From Bradyrhizobium zhanjiangense (GTDB lineage Bacteria; Pseudomonadota; Alphaproteobacteria; Rhizobiales; Xanthobacteraceae), in the NCBI RefSeq assembly GCF_004114935.1, contig NZ_CP022221.1, positions 8,329,001-8,393,000 of the forward strand: a DNA stretch of 64,000 nucleotides. Reading direction: 5' to 3'. Shown piece after piece: positions 45,516-54,180 of this stretch; within the stretch, counting starts at the first letter, position 1, and each line of letters starts with the position of its first letter. The notes under the pieces are model-generated. The model was not told the origin of the DNA, made no database searches, and saw only the letters and a program-made list of their open reading frames with translations. The position numbers and the translations under genes are program-made.

Positions 45516-46922
45516 ATGCAGACCCCGACCAATCGCGCCGAGCAGAACTGGGTGCTTGGCGTCACTGCGCTGGCATCCTTCATGATGGCGCTGGACGCCA
45601 TGATCATTACGACGGCATTCGCGGCCATCCGCTCCGAATTCGGCAGCCCGGTCGAGACGCTGCAATGGACCGTCAACGCCTTTAACCTGACGTTCGCTGT
45701 GCTGCTCCTGACCGGCGCCGCGCTCGGTGACCGCTTCGGGCGCCGCCGCATGTTCGCGGCCGGGATCGCCCTGTTCGTCGTTGCATCGGCGGCCTGCGCG
45801 CTCGCAGGCAACGCCACCGCACTGATCGCCGCCCGCGCGCTACAGGGCGCCGGCGCCGCGCTGGTGATGCCGCTCGCGATGGCGATCCTGAGCGGCACGT
45901 TCGGCCGAGAGGAGCGCGCCCGCGCGCTCGGCATTTTCAGCAGCATCACCGGATGCGCGCTGATCATAGGCCCCGGCATCGGCGGCTTTATCACCGAACA
46001 CCTCGGCTGGCGCTGGGTCTTCTGGATCAACCTGCCGATCGGCCTGATCGCGATCGGGCTGGTGCTGGCGCGGTTGCGCGAAAGCTTCGGACCTGCCGCC
46101 GCATTGGACATCCCCGGACTAACGCTCGTCGCCCTCGCGGCGCTGGCGCTGGTCTGGAGCCTGTTGCGCGGCAACGCTGTGGGGTGGGCGAGCGCCGAGG
46201 TAACGGGCACGCTGATGTCAGGCCTGGCGTTCACAGCCGGCTTCGTATTCTGGGAATTGCGCGCGGCCGCACCGATGGTGCCGATGCGGCTGTTTGCATC
46301 GCGCGCCCTCGCCTCCGGGATGTCCGCAAGCGTGCTGTTCTACGCCGCGATGTACGGCGTATTGTTCCTGCTGCCGCAGTTCCTGCAGACTGCGCTGGGC
46401 TTCGACGCCTTCAGCGCCGGACTTCGCCTGCTGCCCTGGACAGCGACGCTGTTCATCACCGCCCCGGTGGCCGGCGCAGTCATCAACAGGTTCGGCGAGC
46501 GGCCGCTGGTGATCACGGGATTGCTGATGCAGGCGATCGGCCTTGGCTGGATCGCCGAGATCGTAAGCCCCGCGGTTCCCTACTCCGCTCTGGTCGCGCC
46601 GCTGGTGCTGGCCGGCGTCGGCGTCTCGATGGCGATGCCAGCAGCGCAAAACGCCATTCTGAGCTCGGTCGCTGTGGCCGAAATGGGCAAGGCGTCCGGC
46701 GTCTTCAACATGGGCCGCTTTCTCGGCGGCATGTTCGGTATCGCCGCGCTGGTGGCGACTTTCTCGGCCAACGGTGCGGTCGATTCGGCCGCGCATTTCG
46801 AGAGCGGATTTGCTGCGGCAATGAGCCTCGCCGCAACGCTGTCGTTGGCCGGCGCGATTGCCGGATTTTTCCTGCCGGCACGGCGACGCATCGCCAGCGC
46901 AGCCGCGCCGCAAGATGCGTGA
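45516..46922 (+). CDS. MFS transporter, DHA2 (EmrB/QacA-like) drug-exporter family
   Basis: 468 residues with about 14 hydrophobic helices. Family motifs are ALDAMIITTAFAAIRSEFG (helix 1), LTGAALGDRFGRRRMFAAG (MFS motif A in loop 2-3), LQGAGAALVMPLAMAIL, and the GPGIGGFITEHLGWRWVFWI motif C/D region typical of proton-driven efflux pumps. The start has GGAGAGAGGG upstream. It is divergent from the sigma-factor unit with ~250 bases between starts, so the sigma factor could also govern it. The substrate is unknown. Confidence 0.9.
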   Translation: MQTPTNRAEQNWVLGVTALASFMMALDAMIITTAFAAIRSEFGSPVETLQWTVNAFNLTFAVLLLTGAALGDRFGRRRMFAAGIALFVVASAACALAGNATALIAARALQGAGAALVMPLAMAILSGTFGREERARALGIFSSITGCALIIGPGIGGFITEHLGWRWVFWINLPIGLIAIGLVLARLRESFGPAAALDIPGLTLVALAALALVWSLLRGNAVGWASAEVTGTLMSGLAFTAGFVFWELRAAAPMVPMRLFASRALASGMSASVLFYAAMYGVLFLLPQFLQTALGFDAFSAGLRLLPWTATLFITAPVAGAVINRFGERPLVITGLLMQAIGLGWIAEIVSPAVPYSALVAPLVLAGVGVSMAMPAAQNAILSSVAVAEMGKASGVFNMGRFLGGMFGIAALVATFSANGAVDSAAHFESGFAAAMSLAATLSLAGAIAGFFLPARRRIASAAAPQDA

Positions 46923-47063
46923 CGCTCATAACGATAGAGGTTCGTTATCGGCCGATCGGCCCATTCGCCTTGGAACAGGAGCGCAACAAATACATAATCG
47001 GCCCGGGCGCCGTTTCGAAGCCGAGCCCGTGATCGCTTAACAGAAGCGCCGACCAAACCTCAT

Positions 47064-47270
47064 CGCGTGGTGATCGTCGGCGCCGGATTCCGGCGGATTG
47101 GAAGCCGCATTCGGCCATGCCGGCGCGCCGGTCGAGATCACGCTGATCGACCGCCGCAACCACCATTCCAACCGCGCTCTACCAGGCCGCGACGGCGTCT
47201 CTTGCGACCAGCGATATCGCCTGGCCAATCCGCCATCTCCTGCGCGACGGTCCCGAGGTCACGCCATGCG
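47064..47270 (+). pseudogene. N-terminal remnant of a type II NADH dehydrogenase
   Basis: Frames together read VVIVGAGF, then LEAAFGHAGAPVEITLIDRR-NHH, then YQAATASLATSDIAWPIRHL, matching the FAD-binding start of Ndh-type quinone oxidoreductases. At least two frameshifts fall in 200 bases, and nothing of the remaining ~350 residues is recognisable. Confidence 0.65.
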
Positions 47271-47718
47271 TCGCCAGTTAGACCGTTACGACAATCTTGC
47301 CAATGAGCTGTTACTCGTCGACCTTGGCGCCCATCGCCAAGCATTGCGCTGGCCGTCCCTTCCGGTTTTGGGGACTACCCAAGCGACCATCTCCGGAACC
47401 GGCTTGGCCTTTCCGCGGGCTAGGGGGCTATGCTGTGGGCCGGATTCACATGGAGGGATCTGAGAGGGGCGAATGGGAGAAAAGGATTCGTCCGTAAGGT
47501 GGCGTCCCAAATCTGGGTGAGCGGATGGGCAAGATTCATCACACGCCGGCTGTTGAGCGTGACACCAAGTGGTCTGACGGAATATCCAGTATGCGCCCGC
47601 CGATACTCAGATCATCTGCCCCGCTCGGCCAACGCCGTTCGGGCGTAGCCCGCCAATCGCTACCATCAGGAGTACGAAATCGTGGAAGATCGTAGTTTGG
47701 CGTAGAAAATCGCACGAT
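47271..47718. other. Degenerate region inside the right repeat border
   Basis: About 450 bases between the Ndh remnant and the right 163-base repeat. No gene-like frame or family motif. Likely decayed sequence. Confidence 0.45.
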
Positions 47719-47881
47719 TGGTAGCGGGGGTCCGCTACATCGCGAAACCCACTATTTCGGAGGCCCTGTTTTCTTACTGGAGGGCAGCCTAACTCGGAAC
47801 GTCGCCTCTCGATAGTCCGCCAAAAGCCGCTGTCCGTGCGCGATCCGTCGTTCTTTGAAATGGTCGACGAGTAGGTTCAAA
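47719..47881 (+). repeat. Right copy of the 163-base direct repeat
   Basis: Same length and orientation as the copy at 29442-29604. Bases 1-75 (TGGTAGCGGGGGTCCGCTAC onward) differ at only about three positions. The distal half is more diverged but keeps the GATAGTCCGCCAAA, GTGCGCGATCC and AGGTTCAAA blocks in register. Confidence 0.85.
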
Positions 47882-48568
47882 TCAGGGAGACGCAACCATC
47901 GATACCGAATTCAGTCGGGTTGCGATCTAACCGACGGCTTTTCCATTTTCGAGTCCGACGTCGAGCGGCTCGAGCTTTCTGGGTCATGTTCCTGAACACG
48001 AAATCCGTCCTCCGACCCAACGTTCCGAAGCCACGGTTTGCGCGGTGACTACGGGTGACATCACGGAACTAACCGCGACAGCCGTTGTCGCGCTATATTT
48101 TTATGCTTTGCTGTCGCTTCGAACGGCTCGATACAGTGGAGAAGCAGTGCGGCGGAGAGAGTGTCAGTTAATCCCCATTGAAAGATAAAGCATTTTCGAG
48201 TTTCGTAGACCAAAACCCACAATTTTGGCTACGCGCGAAGATGGAATTCCTTGTACGCGAACTCGCCCCGAGCGAACTTACCCCGTTGCTGGCTTCTCGA
48301 TAGTTCGCCCCTTCGGTTTCACACTGATCGCGGCTCACCCAAACTCTGACTTAGTCCTCCAATTTCCGTCGGCGGTCGCCCCTTCTAGACAATTTGGCTG
48401 GCATGGCCTCAAGCGTTGACGATCTGTAGGCCCGAACACATCTGTAAGGCGAACTTTGCGGTTGTCGAACCGCCGATAGACCTAGCATGCACGATTGGCT
48501 CTGAGCCGCCGCCTCAATGAAAATCTCGCAGCAATCTTTCGCCCCGGATCCCTCGCGCACAACCTGCG
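47882..48568. other. Intergenic region with one strong hairpin
   Basis: Nearly 690 bases without a supportable gene. At 48205-48232 there is a 10-base-pair stem with one bulge: GTAGACCAAAA pairs with TTTTGGCTAC across a short loop. It lacks a T-run, so it may be a regulatory or repeat hairpin rather than a terminator. The local base composition is lower in GC than its neighbours. Confidence 0.45.
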
Positions 48569-48697
48569 TTATTTCGGAGCGATCCAGAGCCGCAAGGCGA
48601 GCGAAATCAGCGCTACCGTGCCGACCCCACCGAGCCAGAGTGCTACGAACCACAACAGGCGTTGCGCGAGCGGACGCGGATTCCGATCGGGTGGCAT
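48569..48697 (-). CDS. DUF2474 small membrane subunit of cytochrome bd oxidase
   Basis: A 42-residue protein (MPPDRNPRPLAQRLLWFVAL...) with one membrane helix starts at an ATG that overlaps the cydB stop (TGATG). Proteins of this size and position (DUF2474, CydX/CydS-like) are accessory subunits of bd-type quinol oxidases. RLLWFVALWLGGVGTVALIS is the membrane span. Confidence 0.75.
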   Translation of the reverse strand: MPPDRNPRPLAQRLLWFVALWLGGVGTVALISLALRLWIAPK

Positions 48698-49707
48698 CAA
48701 TGATACCCGCGTTCTGGCCGTACCTTGCCACGAAACACCCAATAGGCCCACCCGGTGTAACCGAGGATCAGCGGGATCAGCACGGAGACGCCGAACAGCA
48801 AGAAGGTCTGGCTGTTCTCCGGCGCGGCCGCCTGCCAGATCGTGATGCTCTGCGGCACGATGAAGGGATACATGCTGATGCCAAGCCCGGCATAGGACAG
48901 CGCGAACAGTGCAAGCGACAGGAAGAACGGCTGGTAGTCGTATTTGTTCGTGAGCGCGCGGAGCAGCAGTGCGGTGACAGCGGCGACCGCGATCGGTACC
49001 GGCGCGGTGAAGATGATATTCGGCCAGGCGAACCAGCGCTGCGTGTACTGCACATGCAGGAACGGCGTTGCGATGCTGACCGCAACGATCGCCCCTAACA
49101 TCCCGATCAACAATAGCCAGCTCAGACGATAGGCGCGGTCGCGCAAGCTCCCTTCGGTCTTCATGACGAGCCAGGTCGCGCCGAGCAGCGCATAGCCGAT
49201 CACGAGCGACACGCCGGTGAGGACCGAGAACGGCGTCAGCCAATCCCACCAGCCGCCGGCATAATGCCGCGCCTCGACTTGCACGCCCTGCAGGATGGCA
49301 CCGAGCGCAATGCCCTGCGCCAGCGCCGCAAGCCATGAGCCGCCGGCAAAGGCAAGGTCCCAAGGGTTGCGCTCTCGTTGCGCGCGCCAGCGGAATTCGA
49401 AGGCGACGCCGCGGAAGACGAGCGCGATCAGCATCGCGATCATGGGCGTATAGAGCGCGGGCAGCAGCACGGCGTAGGCGAGCGGAAATGCCGCCATCAC
49501 GCCGCCGCCGCCGAGCACGAGCCAGGTCTCATTGCCGTCCCACACCGGCGCCACGCTGTTCATGATCACGTCGCGGTCGGCCTTCGCCGGAAACCACGGA
49601 AACAGGATGCCGAGCCCGAGGTCAAAGCCGTCCATCATCACATAGACGAACACGGCAAAGGCGATGATGAGCGCCCAAATCGTTGCGAGGTCGATGGCGA
49701 GGCTCAT
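48697..49707 (-). CDS. cydB: Cytochrome bd-type quinol oxidase subunit II
   Basis: 336 residues with eight or nine membrane helices. The start overlaps the cydA stop (ATGA). Recognisable CydB segments are VYVMMDGFDLGLGILFPW at the N-terminus, WDGNETWLVLGGGGVMAAFP, and FEFRWRAQ. The length and loop pattern fit the CioB (cyanide-insensitive) subgroup. It partners subunit I in quinol oxidation with O2 reduction to water. Confidence 0.93.
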   Translation of the reverse strand: MSLAIDLATIWALIIAFAVFVYVMMDGFDLGLGILFPWFPAKADRDVIMNSVAPVWDGNETWLVLGGGGVMAAFPLAYAVLLPALYTPMIAMLIALVFRGVAFEFRWRAQRERNPWDLAFAGGSWLAALAQGIALGAILQGVQVEARHYAGGWWDWLTPFSVLTGVSLVIGYALLGATWLVMKTEGSLRDRAYRLSWLLLIGMLGAIVAVSIATPFLHVQYTQRWFAWPNIIFTAPVPIAVAAVTALLLRALTNKYDYQPFFLSLALFALSYAGLGISMYPFIVPQSITIWQAAAPENSQTFLLFGVSVLIPLILGYTGWAYWVFRGKVRPERGYH

Positions 49708-51101
49708 TGGGTCACCCCTTCGATCGCGGGCGTGATGCCGGCCGTACGTATCGGCACCTCGTGGGACGGTCCGGCTTCACCGGGATGCGGAGGCTGCGCC
49801 ATCAGCCGCAACAGATAGGTCACGCCGGCGGCATACACGACGAAGTAGACAATGACAAAGGCGAGCAGTGAGGAGCCGACGGCAGGGGCCGCCAGAGGTG
49901 AGGCAGATTCAGCGGTCCGTAGCAGATTGTACACCGTGAATGGTTGCCGTCCGGTCTCGGTGGTGATCCAGCCCGCGAGCACCGCGATGAAGCCGGCCGG
50001 TCCCATCAGAACCGCAAAGACATGCAACAGCCGCGAGGCGAACAACGTTCCACGCCAGCGGCACCAGAGGCTGAACAGGCCGAGGCCGAACATCAGGAAG
50101 CCCATGCCGACCATGATGCGGAACGACCAGAAGGTGACCGGCACCGGCGGCCAGTTTTCACGTGGCACGGTGTCGAGGCCGGGCATCGGCGCATTCGGCG
50201 AATGTTTCAAGATCAGCGAGCCCATCTTGGGAATTTCGAGGGCGTATTTGACCTTGCCTTCCTGCTGGTCGGGCAGGCCGAACAGGATCAGCGGCGCGCC
50301 ATCGGGATGGCTTTGGTAATGGCCTTCCATACCCATGATCTTCACGGGCTGGTGCTCAAGCGTGTTGAGGCCGTGCTGGTCGCCAGCGAGAATCTGGATC
50401 GGCGCCACCAGGGCGGCCATCCACATTGCCATGGAGAACATCACGCGGGGGCCGGCGATATGTGGGTCGCGCAGAAGATGAAACGCGCCGACGGCGCCGA
50501 CCACCAGCGCCGTGGTGAGGTAGGCCGCCAGCACCATATGCACGAGGCGATATGGAAACGACGGATTGAAGATCACCTCGAGCCAATCCGCCGCAACGAA
50601 CTGGCCGTCGGCGTTCACCGCATAGCCAGTTGGGGTCTGCATCCAGGAGTTGGACGAGAGAATCCAGAACGCCGAGATCAGCGTGCCGATCGCGACCATC
50701 AGCGTCGCCAGGAAATGCAGCCGGGGGCCGACGAGCTTGAGGCCGAACAGCATCACGCCGAGGAAGCCGGCCTCGAGGAAGAACGCGGTGAGCACCTCGT
50801 AGGCCATCAGCGGCCCGATCACAGGACCGGTCTTGTCGGCGAAAACCGACCAGTTGGTCCCGAACTGATAGGCCATCACGATGCCCGACACCACGCCCAT
50901 ACCGAAGGCGACCGCAAAGATTTTGAGCCAGTAGTTGAACAGGTTGAGGAAGACCTCGCGTCCGGTCAAAAGCCACCGCGCTTCCAGCACCGCGAGGTAG
51001 CTTGCGAGCCCGATCGAGAACGCGGGGAACACGATGTGGAACGACATCGTGAAAGCAAATTGTGCGCGGGCGAGCGCGACCGCATCCCATCCTTCGAACA
51101 T
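49704..51101 (-). CDS. cydA: Cytochrome bd-type quinol oxidase subunit I, CIO-like
   Basis: 465 residues, shorter than E. coli CydA (~520) because the Q-loop is short, as in cyanide-insensitive oxidases. Heme-ligand regions are visible: His22 in SFHIVFPAFSIG (heme d/b595 end), the His in YRLVHMVLAAYL for b558, and the Met near MVGMGFLMFGLG. The GRQPFTVYNLLRT segment after GWITTETG is the conserved quinol-side GWxxxExGRQPW-type motif, with Phe here. The GAGGTG ribosome site precedes the ATG. Expression is presumably induced at low oxygen, but I see no FNR-type box. Confidence 0.93.
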   Translation of the reverse strand: MFEGWDAVALARAQFAFTMSFHIVFPAFSIGLASYLAVLEARWLLTGREVFLNLFNYWLKIFAVAFGMGVVSGIVMAYQFGTNWSVFADKTGPVIGPLMAYEVLTAFFLEAGFLGVMLFGLKLVGPRLHFLATLMVAIGTLISAFWILSSNSWMQTPTGYAVNADGQFVAADWLEVIFNPSFPYRLVHMVLAAYLTTALVVGAVGAFHLLRDPHIAGPRVMFSMAMWMAALVAPIQILAGDQHGLNTLEHQPVKIMGMEGHYQSHPDGAPLILFGLPDQQEGKVKYALEIPKMGSLILKHSPNAPMPGLDTVPRENWPPVPVTFWSFRIMVGMGFLMFGLGLFSLWCRWRGTLFASRLLHVFAVLMGPAGFIAVLAGWITTETGRQPFTVYNLLRTAESASPLAAPAVGSSLLAFVIVYFVVYAAGVTYLLRLMAQPPHPGEAGPSHEVPIRTAGITPAIEGVTQ

Positions 51102-51384
51102 GACGCACCTCTATCCTTCTACCCTGCGCGATCAATTTTCCTTCGAGATCTCTTCTTATGCAATGCCGATAAGGTATCCCTGTGAAATGTGTGCTCAAGG
51201 CCGACCACGGCCGCACTGCAATCCATTAGCGCTGGATCAGTTGCCACCCGAAGTTGCTGCATGGACGCTGCCAGCCTGAGCAAACATGTTCGGTGACGAG
51301 ATTCGTCAATCGCAATTCTTCCCCGGACTGCTGTCCAGCGAGCGATAGCGAAGTCACTCATTGCAGGGCTCCGCTAGGATGGCG

Positions 51385-52377
51385 CTATCTGCCGGAATCA
51401 GCCAACGCGTGCTGCGGGTTACGTGGTGCGGCAGCGTGCGAGCCTTTAGTGCGCAGCTCGATGAGGCCGAGCAAAATCTCGTCCCGCTCCGCCTCCAACT
51501 CGTCGATGGTGCGCGATCCGACCTCGGCATGAACGCTGTCGACGAGCTTCTTTTGCAGCTCCGTCGTAAGCACTGGCGAGCCGAGACTCTTCCACGAGGT
51601 CGTCATCGGGCCGGCAAACTGGTGAAGGAAATGCTCGATGCCGCCCGGGCCGCCGCCGAGATGATTGAGCATCATGTTGCCCATGATGCCCCAGCGCAGA
51701 CCTGGACCCCAGGACAAGGCGTCGTCGACGTCGGCAGCGCTCAGCACATCCTCGGCAATGAGGTAGTAGACTTCCCGCGCCAAAGCACCCTGCAGGCGGT
51801 TGGCGACATGGCCCGGCATTTCCTTGTTGAGCCGTACGGCCTTCTTGCCAATCGACTTGTAGAACGCGATCGCGCACTGGATCGTCTGTTCCGAGGTCTT
51901 TGTCCCCCCGACCACCTCTACCAGAGGAATCAGGTGCGGCGGATTGAAGGGGTGACCGATCACACAACGCTCCGGATGCAATGCAGCGCCCGACTGAATG
52001 TCGCTCATCTTGATTCCGGACGAGCTCGACGCGATGATCACGTCCGGCGGCAGCAGCTCGTCGAGCTGCTTGTACAGCTTCTGCTTGAAGTCCAGCCGTT
52101 CCGGCCCGTTCTCCTGGACGAGGTCGACACCGACAACAGCTTCGGCAAGGTCGGCGGTGAACTTCAGGTTCGCCAGCGATGCGCCAGGCGACAGACCCAG
52201 CCGTTCGAGAGCCGGCCAGGCCGACTTCACGAACTTCCGCAGCGCGGCTTCCGCGTCAGGCGCGATGTCCGTCGCGACGACTTCAAGTCCCTTGGCGAGG
52301 TACTGCGCGGCCCAGCTCGCGCCAATCACGCCGGTGCCGATGATTGCGACACGGCGAATGGGTTTGCTATTGGTCAT
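51385..52377 (-). CDS. 3-hydroxyacyl-CoA / L-carnitine dehydrogenase family protein
   Basis: 330 residues. The Rossmann motif VAIIGTGVIGASWAAQYLAK starts near residue 10, the catalytic region reads SSSSGIKMSDIQ and VIGHPFNPPHLIPLVEVVGG with the active His, and KEMPGHVANRLQGALAREVY follows. The single-domain-plus-helical-tail length and GHPFNPPHLIPLVE wording resemble L-carnitine 3-dehydrogenases more than fatty-acid 3-hydroxyacyl-CoA dehydrogenases. It is the last gene of a six-gene minus-strand acyl-CoA operon with a CaiB-type CoA transferase. Confidence 0.85.
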   Translation of the reverse strand: MTNSKPIRRVAIIGTGVIGASWAAQYLAKGLEVVATDIAPDAEAALRKFVKSAWPALERLGLSPGASLANLKFTADLAEAVVGVDLVQENGPERLDFKQKLYKQLDELLPPDVIIASSSSGIKMSDIQSGAALHPERCVIGHPFNPPHLIPLVEVVGGTKTSEQTIQCAIAFYKSIGKKAVRLNKEMPGHVANRLQGALAREVYYLIAEDVLSAADVDDALSWGPGLRWGIMGNMMLNHLGGGPGGIEHFLHQFAGPMTTSWKSLGSPVLTTELQKKLVDSVHAEVGSRTIDELEAERDEILLGLIELRTKGSHAAAPRNPQHALADSGR

Positions 52378-52398
52378 GGGGATGCTCCGATGCGTTTG

Positions 52399-53325
52399 TC
52401 AGACTTCGACGTAAGCGATGCCGGTGAGATTGCCCTGGGCGGCGAGAAGCATTCGCTTGTCCGTCCCGACGAGCTTCGCCGCATAAAGCGAACCGGCGAG
52501 ATCGGTCACGAACATGCGGTTGCCGGGAACATCCAGAGCGATGCCGATACCTTCCATCAGGTCCGAGACCACGATCTGCGGCACATTTTCTGCGGGCTTC
52601 GCGTCGATGGGTGCGCGGTTCACCGTGTTGCCGCGTGGGGGATTGCCGCGGTCGGTCCAGTAAAGGATGCGATGTTCTAGATCGATTTCGAGATCGATCG
52701 GCTCGGGAAGCCCGTTGAAGAAGACTTCGATGTCGCTGCGATCAGCCGCCGTCTCGCCCTTCGGGATCTCGATCCCGGCGCGCAAAATGCGTCCGACTTC
52801 GGCGTTGTCGCCGCCTTTTTGCGTCCAGTAGATCTGCCCCCGTTCGGAATCGACGGCGATCCCAACGCACCATCTGGACTGATCGCGGCGGTCATTTTCG
52901 CCCGTTCCGGTCTGGACAAGGGTTTCGATCTGCGATCCGTCAAGATTCGAACGCATGACGCGCATCCCCTCGCGATCGGACCAGTAGAGTTTGCCGTTCG
53001 CCTTATCGAGATGGAGCTGCTTCGGCGTGAATGTGCCGCCGGGTGCAACGATGAACCTGCGATTGCTTCCATCGAGGTCGGCGCGCTCGATGGAGCCGTC
53101 GTTCCGGTTCGGAATGGCTCCCATGTTGGTCCAGTAGACGTGCCCCGCTTCCACGTCGACGACGATCCCGTCGGGATGAGGACAGTCGGCCGCGATGACG
53201 TGGGCATGCGAGCCGTCCGGATCCATCGACAGGACGCGCCCGCCGCTCAAGTCGAGTAGAAACAACCGGCCGGAGCGGCTCGCGCCCGATGCGGCTTTTG
53301 TCTGCGTGGCATGGAGTACGGTCAT
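52399..53325 (-). CDS. YWTD-type beta-propeller protein
   Basis: 308 residues made of LDL-receptor class B (YWTD) blades: GHVYWTNMGAIPNRNDGSIE, GKLYWSDREGMRVMRSNLDG, GQIYWTQKGGDNAEVGRILR and ILYWTDRGNPPRGNTVNRA. No signal peptide is seen, so it is probably cytoplasmic, unusual for YWTD domains. Its place between the dehydrogenase and the crotonase genes suggests an enzyme role, e.g. lactonase- or hydrolase-like, but no catalytic residues can be named. Confidence 0.8.
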   Translation of the reverse strand: MTVLHATQTKAASGASRSGRLFLLDLSGGRVLSMDPDGSHAHVIAADCPHPDGIVVDVEAGHVYWTNMGAIPNRNDGSIERADLDGSNRRFIVAPGGTFTPKQLHLDKANGKLYWSDREGMRVMRSNLDGSQIETLVQTGTGENDRRDQSRWCVGIAVDSERGQIYWTQKGGDNAEVGRILRAGIEIPKGETAADRSDIEVFFNGLPEPIDLEIDLEHRILYWTDRGNPPRGNTVNRAPIDAKPAENVPQIVVSDLMEGIGIALDVPGNRMFVTDLAGSLYAAKLVGTDKRMLLAAQGNLTGIAYVEV

Positions 53326-53361
53326 GGGTCTGTCCTTTCGTGGCGCTTCGCTGGCATCGGA

Positions 53362-54147
53362 CTATTCGGCGGCGAGCGGCTTCGGCAGGTTGGTGAAATT
53401 GGGCGGCCGCTTCTCGCGGAACGCGGTGAAGGCTTCGATGGCTTCCGCGGAGCGCAGCCGTTCGCTGAACTCCCGGCTCTCGGATTTCGCAGCCTTCCTG
53501 AGCTGGCCGATCGAAGCCTGCTTGATGAGGCGCTTGGAGGCGCGCAATGCGCCGGCCGGCTTTGCCGCGAGCCTCTGCGCCGTCGCAGTGGCTGTCGTGA
53601 GCAGATCGCGATCGGGCAGCACACGGGTCACGAGGCCGAGTTCTGCCGCCCGCGCGGCTGTGAAGGGTTCGCCGAGCAAGAACATTTCCGCCGCCCGGAG
53701 ATGCCCGACGCTTGCCGGTATCGAAAAGCTCGAACCGAATTCCGGCACCAGGCCGAGATCAATGAAGGGGAGCTTGAACTTGGCGTTCTCTCCGGCGTAG
53801 ACGAAATCGCAGTGCGTCAGCATGGTGGTTCCGCCGCCGATCGCAACGCCTTGCACCGCCGCAACAATTGGCTTTTCGAACGCGATGAACGCGTTGATCA
53901 GGGCGGATTGCGGGGATTCGCCGGGCCCGGGCGGATTCTTGAGGAAGTCGACGATGTCATTGCCGGCGCAGAACGCGTCGCCAGCGCCGTGCCAGAGTAC
54001 GACACGAACCGCTTCGTCCATGTCAGCTTCCCCGAAGATGCCGGCAAGGTTCGTGTACATGCCCGCCGTCATCGCATTCTTCTGGGCCGGGCGATTGAGC
54101 TCGACCCGCAGGATGCCGCCGGAAATTTCCGTAATGATGTCGCTCAT
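53362..54147 (-). CDS. Enoyl-CoA hydratase/isomerase family protein (isomerase-like)
   Basis: 261-residue crotonase. The oxyanion-hole segments are HGAGDAFCAGNDIVDFL and VQGVAIGGGTTMLTHCDFVY. In place of the hydratase PExxLG glutamate it has LPFIDLGLVPEFGSS; the Glu in the PE-G-S position is the pattern of delta3,delta2-enoyl-CoA isomerases. It may therefore shift a double bond rather than hydrate. It starts after AAGGAAG. Confidence 0.85.
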   Translation of the reverse strand: MSDIITEISGGILRVELNRPAQKNAMTAGMYTNLAGIFGEADMDEAVRVVLWHGAGDAFCAGNDIVDFLKNPPGPGESPQSALINAFIAFEKPIVAAVQGVAIGGGTTMLTHCDFVYAGENAKFKLPFIDLGLVPEFGSSFSIPASVGHLRAAEMFLLGEPFTAARAAELGLVTRVLPDRDLLTTATATAQRLAAKPAGALRASKRLIKQASIGQLRKAAKSESREFSERLRSAEAIEAFTAFREKRPPNFTNLPKPLAAE

Positions 54148-54180
54148 TGCGTGCTTCCTTGTTCGATGGTTTCTGCGCGG

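Noticed and set aside
48225..48419. Plus-strand frame of 64 codons from a TTG
   Set aside because: It begins inside the hairpin, has no ribosome binding site and no recognisable sequence.
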